Part shown: in pieces, positions 14,544 through 15,266 of the stretch
How positions within the stretch are numbered: the stretch's first letter is position 1
Layout: each line of letters starts with the position of its first letter
Assembly (NCBI GenBank): GCA_011526395.1
Contig: WTHW01000190.1
Coordinates: 1 to 15,266 of the forward strand
Origin: Alphaproteobacteria bacterium
Lineage (GTDB): Bacteria; Pseudomonadota; Alphaproteobacteria; Puniceispirillales; Puniceispirillaceae
DNA length: 15,266 nucleotides
Reading direction: 5' to 3'
Position numbers and translations under genes: made by a program
Notes under the pieces: generated by a model
Told to the model about the DNA's origin: nothing
Seen by the model: the letters and a program-made list of their open reading frames with translations, nothing else
The model's database searches: none

Positions 14544-15266
14544 TTAACGCCCCGATGCTTTGAGGTAATTGATAATGGCGCGAGATATCCTATCTGCCAA
14601 GCCCTGAATGTAGGATGTGCGGCGCAAATTTGCCTCGTCTGTCTTGTTGGTCAGAAAGCCCATTTCAAGCAAAACAGACGGGATGTCTGGTGCTTTGAGA
14701 ACAGCAAAGCCAGCAAAGCGGTGACCGCGCCTGTCACCACCTGGCAAATCACCAATCTGCGCGACGATGGCTTCGGCAAATCTGGTTGATTCATTCATGG
14801 ATTCACGCTGGAACATGCGCAACAGCTCGTTCGCGGCAAGAGGGTCTTCGATATCAAGATCTGGCCCGCCTATCAAATCTGCCTGATTTTCTTGGCGCGC
14901 AAGATAAGCAGCTTCTTTATCTGAGGCGGTATCAGAGAGGGTGAAGACAGAGATGCCATGCGCTGATGATTTATGAAAGGCATCTGCGTGAAGGGAGATG
15001 AATAAATCAGCCTGTGCGCGCCGGGCGATTGAAATGCGCTGGCGTAACTTCAAATAGCGATCATCATCACGTGTCAATCTGGCATTAACCAGACCTGTTT
15101 GATTGAGTTTTTGTGCAAGAATTTTTGCCGCTTTTAGCGTGACTGTTTTCTCGTAAGTGCCAAGACGGCCGATGGCGCCCGGATCCTTGCCGCCATGACC
15201 AGCGTCAATCATCACAACCCATCTTTTGGGACGCTTGGTTGGCTTTGCGATAGAGACGATGCGCCC
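14544..15266 (-). CDS. amiC: N-acetylmuramoyl-L-alanine amidase, AmiC/AmiB type, 5' end beyond the window
   Basis: This zinc amidase cuts the bond between MurNAc and the stem peptide in the periplasm, mainly at division. The frame is open to the window edge, so the start and any signal peptide or AMIN domain are out of view; internal GTG and ATG codons near 15210-15215 lie inside the conserved VVMIDAGHGG strand and are not the real start. In the 240 visible residues the zinc ligands are H24 (DAGHGGKDPG), E39 (TYEKTV) and H93 (SLHADA), and the catalytic Glu is E201 (LLEMGFLTN). The insert NQADLIGGPDLDIEDPLAAN and the helix after it (about 127-165) resemble the autoinhibitory region of AmiB/AmiC, implying activation by a LytM-type partner. 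It is followed by PBP1A on the same strand. The symbol amiC is by similarity. Confidence 0.93.
   Translation of the reverse strand, partial: GRIVSIAKPTKRPKRWVVMIDAGHGGKDPGAIGRLGTYEKTVTLKAAKILAQKLNQTGLVNARLTRDDDRYLKLRQRISIARRAQADLFISLHADAFHKSSAHGISVFTLSDTASDKEAAYLARQENQADLIGGPDLDIEDPLAANELLRMFQRESMNESTRFAEAIVAQIGDLPGGDRRGHRFAGFAVLKAPDIPSVLLEMGFLTNKTDEANLRRTSYIQGLADRISRAIINYLKASGR

Noticed and set aside
1..15266. Search for mobile elements, CRISPR repeats, toxin-antitoxin or defence genes, and integration scars at the tRNA.
   Set aside because: No transposase, integrase or regularly spaced repeat was seen, and composition looks uniform. The tRNA 3' end, where an attachment site would lie, is outside the window.

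Overview
The window reads as a stretch of ordinary, densely packed alphaproteobacterial chromosome. The signs are a tRNA-Met(CAT) of alphaproteobacterial type, a KMGKT-type tyrosyl-tRNA synthetase, an RF2 gene without the programmed frameshift, the amidase - PBP1A - prfB order, and a YhdP/AsmA-like giant next to a Bcp peroxiredoxin and a DUF455 protein. By eye the GC content is near half, codons such as GAT, GGC and ACA are favoured, and intergenic gaps are short. This fits a free-living, possibly marine alphaproteobacterium; a SAR116/Puniceispirillales-like lineage is a guess. I see no mobile element, CRISPR array, phage gene, toxin-antitoxin pair or defence island. No gene-free stretch exceeds 300 bases; the longest is 9402-9617.

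Left part (1-3750). A tRNA-Met cut by the window edge is read leftward from its own promoter. Right of it is a four-gene leftward operon, in transcription order cysE (serine acetyltransferase), a NifS/IscS-type cysteine desulfurase, a [2Fe-2S] ferredoxin and mnmA (tRNA 2-thiouridylase). Together these can make O-acetylserine for cysteine synthesis, take sulfur from cysteine as persulfide and place it on U34 of tRNA. No SufE, IscU or Tus gene is in the window, so a direct desulfurase-to-MnmA hand-off is plausible. The operon has an extended -10 promoter, a 12-bp palindrome just downstream of the expected start of transcription, and a hairpin beside the cysE ribosome binding site.

Middle (3751-9401). 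A small alpha/beta hydrolase and tyrS run rightward from a promoter divergent from the cysE operon. tyrS converges on a 1228-residue, membrane-anchored YhdP/AsmA-like protein that starts at GTG. The two stop codons share a small hairpin that may act as a terminator.

Right part (9402-15266). A rightward pair encodes a Bcp/PrxQ peroxiredoxin and a DUF455 ferritin-like protein. It converges, with three bases between stop codons, on a leftward cell-wall and translation run: an AmiC-type N-acetylmuramoyl-L-alanine amidase (5' end beyond the window), PBP1A and release factor 2.

I found no wholly new system. The points most worth a second look are the CxxC-plus-Cys arrangement in MnmA beside a ferredoxin, the sulfur-transfer operon and its leader, the Bcp without the usual resolving cysteine, and its pairing with an uncharacterised di-iron-type protein.
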